From Halanaerobiaceae bacterium (lineage in GTDB: Bacteria; Bacillota; Halanaerobiia; Halanaerobiales; Halarsenatibacteraceae): 7,049 nucleotides of DNA. Location: positions 1 to 7,049 of the forward strand of contig PWHA01000166.1 in assembly GCA_003554685.1 (NCBI GenBank), read 5' to 3'. The notes under the pieces were generated by a model. That model saw only the letters and a list, made by a program, of their open reading frames with translations. It ran no database searches and was not told the DNA's origin. Positions within the stretch are counted from its first letter, which is position 1, and every line of letters starts with the position of its first letter. This document shows, one piece after another, positions 4,862 to 7,049 of this stretch. A program made the translations under genes and the position numbers.

Positions 4862-6859
4862 ATGTCTAAAAAGAACAAGAAAAATGAAAACAACGAAGTT
4901 GCGATCGACAAAGCTTCGTGTCAAGCTCTGGATTGTGCCAGCAGTGCCAATTTCCAGCTGGTCTGGGATCGCTATGAACAGCAGTCACCCCACTGTAAAT
5001 TCGGCACCGAAGGCCTCTGCTGTAGAATTTGCAATATGGGCCCCTGCCGGATAATTGAAGGACGCCAGGAATTGGGAGCCTGTGGAGCAAATGCAGCCAC
5101 TATTGTTGCCAGGAATTTTGTTCGTCTAATTGCTGGAGGTTCTTCTGCTCACTCCGACCACGGCCGGGGAGTTGTCAAAGCTTTTCTGGAAACTGCCCGG
5201 GGTGAAAATGAAGGATATCAGATTAAAGATGTTGATAAACTTATGGAAGTCGCCAGATTTTTTGAGATCGAAACTGAAGGTAAGGATAAGTATGAAATAG
5301 CTGAAGAGGTAGGAGAACGGGCCCTGGCTAACTTTGGCCGCCAGGAAGGTTATTCAGATTTTGTGAAAAAAGCTCCTCAGAAACGTCAGGAGCTCTGGGA
5401 AAGAGAAGGAGTAACACCCCGGGGTATTGACCGGGAAGTGGTGGAAACCATGCATCGTTCAACCATGGGTGTTGATCAGGATTATAAAAATATTCTCAAA
5501 CAGGGAACCCGGGCTGCCCTGGCAGACGGCTGGAGCGGCTCAATGATAGCTACCGAGCTGCAGGATATTATGTTTGGAACTCCAGGTGAGCCGGGAGAGA
5601 CCGGACGAAAATCAGCCATGAAGTTTGAAGCCAACCTGGGAGTTATCAAAGAGGACAAGGTCAATATCATGGTACATGGCCATGAACCGCTGATTTCGGA
5701 AATGATAGCCATTGCTGCCCAGGATGATGAGCTGATTGAATATGCTAAAGAAAAGGGTGCTTCAGGTATTAATGTTGCCGGTATCTGCTGTACAGCCAAT
5801 GAACTGCTCCAGCGCCATGGTATTCCGGTAGCTGGCAGTTTTCTCCAGCAGGAACTGGCCGTGGTGACCGGTGCTGTTGAGATGATGCTGGTTGATGTTC
5901 AGTGTGTCATGCAGTCTCTGGGTGATGTTCTGGATGATTATCATACCAGGGTGGTAACCACCACCGATAAAGCCCGGATGGAAATGGCCGAGCATATCGA
6001 ATTTGATGAAAGCAAACCTCTGGAGTCAGCTCGAAAGATCGTCCGCAATGCCATTGATAATTTTGTCAACCGGGGAGAAGTAAACATTATCGAAGAAAGC
6101 AAGGAAGCTCTGGCTGGCTTTTCCTTTGAATATATTAAGTATATGCTGGGTGGAAGTTTTCGCTCTTCCTTCTGGCCATTGAACAGCAATATAATCGATG
6201 GCCGCATCAGGGGAGTTGCTGGAGTGGTGGGCTGTAACAATGTAGCTATGCCGATGGATTCTCTCCACATCCCTCTGGTAGAGGAACTGATTGCCAATGA
6301 TGTGCTGGTGGTACAGACGGGCTGTTCGGCCATAGCCAGTGCCAAAGCGGGGCTCTTAACTCCTGAAACAGCTGTAGAAAAGGCCGGTTCCGGCCTGGCT
6401 GAAGTCTGTGAGGCAGTGGGAATACCTCCTGTACTCCATGCCGGTTCCTGCGTTGATAACACCAGAATTCTGCATGCTCTGGCTGAGATGGTCAATGTAG
6501 GCCAGCAGAATCAGCGTCTCAATATAGGTGATGATGTCAGTGAACTGCCGGTCGCCGGTGCTGCTCCCGAATGGATGAGCGAAAAGGCGATTGCAATCGG
6601 GCAGTATTTTGTAACTTCAGGAGTATATACAGTATTTGGCGGTACTTTCCCCACAATTGGAAGCCAGAAGGTAACCGATTATCTCTTTAAAGAATACGAA
6701 AAAGTCTACGGGGCCACCTGGGATAATGCTCAGGATGCTCATGAAATGGCCAGCAAAATGATAGATCGCATAGATGCTAAAAGAGAAGCTCTCGGTATTG
6801 AAAAGGGTGCTGAAAGAGTTCTCTTCGATATGGAAATGAGAAGAGAGATGGTCGATTAA
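4862..6859 (+). CDS. cooS: Nickel-iron carbon monoxide dehydrogenase catalytic subunit
   Basis: This 665-residue Ni-CODH (CooS/AcsA) interconverts CO2 and CO with ferredoxin-type electron carriers in the cytoplasm. The N-terminal cysteines C45 and C53 would bind the D-cluster shared between two subunits, and C54, C57, C62 and C74 the B-cluster. The C-cluster ligands are all present: a His in VHGHEP (probably H274), C310 in GICCTANE, C348 in VDVQC, C458 in GCNN, C488 in TGCSA and C530 in GSCVDN. Acid-base candidates are H97/H100 and K575 in MSEKA. Length is close to the family norm. The start has AAGGAGGG seven bases upstream. The lysine- and asparagine-rich first 12 residues are poorly conserved and probably flexible. 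Because acetyl-CoA synthase follows after 63 bp with no terminator, this is probably the Wood-Ljungdahl form (also named acsA), supplying CO to ACS, rather than a stand-alone CO-oxidising form. Confidence 0.96.
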   Translation: MSKKNKKNENNEVAIDKASCQALDCASSANFQLVWDRYEQQSPHCKFGTEGLCCRICNMGPCRIIEGRQELGACGANAATIVARNFVRLIAGGSSAHSDHGRGVVKAFLETARGENEGYQIKDVDKLMEVARFFEIETEGKDKYEIAEEVGERALANFGRQEGYSDFVKKAPQKRQELWEREGVTPRGIDREVVETMHRSTMGVDQDYKNILKQGTRAALADGWSGSMIATELQDIMFGTPGEPGETGRKSAMKFEANLGVIKEDKVNIMVHGHEPLISEMIAIAAQDDELIEYAKEKGASGINVAGICCTANELLQRHGIPVAGSFLQQELAVVTGAVEMMLVDVQCVMQSLGDVLDDYHTRVVTTTDKARMEMAEHIEFDESKPLESARKIVRNAIDNFVNRGEVNIIEESKEALAGFSFEYIKYMLGGSFRSSFWPLNSNIIDGRIRGVAGVVGCNNVAMPMDSLHIPLVEELIANDVLVVQTGCSAIASAKAGLLTPETAVEKAGSGLAEVCEAVGIPPVLHAGSCVDNTRILHALAEMVNVGQQNQRLNIGDDVSELPVAGAAPEWMSEKAIAIGQYFVTSGVYTVFGGTFPTIGSQKVTDYLFKEYEKVYGATWDNAQDAHEMASKMIDRIDAKREALGIEKGAERVLFDMEMRREMVD

Positions 6860-6922
6860 TCGGTGCAAAGCTGAAGTTAGTCGAAAACTATTTATTGTTA
6901 AATCTGCAAGGAGGTTAAGTAA

Positions 6923-7049
6923 ATGTCAAAGAAGATTGCATCTGCTGCAATTCGAGGCGCACATCAGGTTGCCAGTCAGGCCGAGGAAGAGCTGGAAAAG
7001 GCTCTGGCTGAATATGGGCCTGAGCAAAAAGTAGAGCTGCCAGATACTG
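6923..7049 (+). CDS. acsB: Acetyl-CoA synthase (CODH/ACS alpha subunit), N-terminal part
   Basis: The first 42 codons are visible and the gene continues beyond the window. IRGAHQVASQAEEELEKA, YGPE and ELPDT match the helix and the YGP..P-DT segment at the start of bacterial AcsB, in which the N-terminal domain contacts the CODH subunit. The complete enzyme would join CO from CODH, a methyl group from the corrinoid protein, and CoA at a nickel A-cluster; those ligands lie outside the window. ATG at 6923 has AAGGAGGT at 6908-6915. The start lies about 17 residues closer to this motif than in the Moorella protein as I remember it, so a short N-terminus is likely. The identification rests on a short segment and on its position after the CODH gene. 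Confidence 0.8.
   Translation, partial: MSKKIASAAIRGAHQVASQAEEELEKALAEYGPEQKVELPDT

Noticed and set aside
5941..6495. Minus-strand open frame of 184 codons inside the CODH gene
   Set aside because: It is a shadow of the CODH frame, as are the other minus-strand frames at 4866-5090, 5482-5995, 6026-6268 and 6617-6868. None has a plausible start site or a family signature.

Overview
The window fits an anaerobic, low-to-moderate G+C Gram-positive bacterium of the Clostridia/Halanaerobiia type. AT-rich intergenic DNA separates moderately GC-rich genes, Shine-Dalgarno sequences are strong (GAGGAGG, AGGGAGG, AAGGAGGG), and a nickel carbon monoxide dehydrogenase (CODH) gene is followed directly by the start of an acetyl-CoA synthase (ACS) gene. 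That gene pair points to the Wood-Ljungdahl pathway and therefore to an acetogen or a related CO2-fixing anaerobe. The exact genus cannot be fixed from this window.

Bases 1-1260 are a decayed, AT-rich region with no intact gene. They hold a terminator-like hairpin (122-168) and a set of ATCGTTA-type repeats (257-375). A 3' remnant of a tyrosine recombinase gene lies on the minus strand (342-542). A frameshifted, stop-interrupted remnant of an antibiotic-biosynthesis-monooxygenase (ABM) family gene lies on the plus strand (649-920), followed by a 68-nt structured element bounded by CTTTATAAAC repeats (965-1032). A tRNA-Thr(CGU)-like sequence (1132-1207) has a good 3' half and a poor 5' half. 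Together the integrase remnant and the tRNA 3' fragment look like the worn-down end of an element once integrated in a tRNA-Thr gene. Two terminator-like hairpins (1228-1261 and 1318-1340) close the region.

Bases 1507-4275 hold three same-strand genes, probably one transcription unit: a 77-residue two-helix membrane protein of unknown function, a 475-residue cytoplasmic serine hydrolase of the class C beta-lactamase (S12) family, and a 325-residue PLP enzyme of the D-cysteine desulfhydrase/ACC deaminase family. Residues of the PLP enzyme favour the desulfhydrase branch. A role in breaking down D-amino-acid compounds is possible but is only inferred.

Bases 4276-4861 are a 586-bp gap. It contains a perfect-consensus sigma-A type promoter (TTGACA-16-TATAAT), two TTGTGAAA boxes 21 bp apart just upstream of it, and a predicted 5' leader of about 290 nt. 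Bases 4862-7049 hold the CODH catalytic subunit with its complete set of cluster ligands, then after 63 bp the first 42 codons of the probable acetyl-CoA synthase gene, which runs off the window. The CODH reduces CO2 to CO, and ACS would join CO, a methyl group and CoA into acetyl-CoA.
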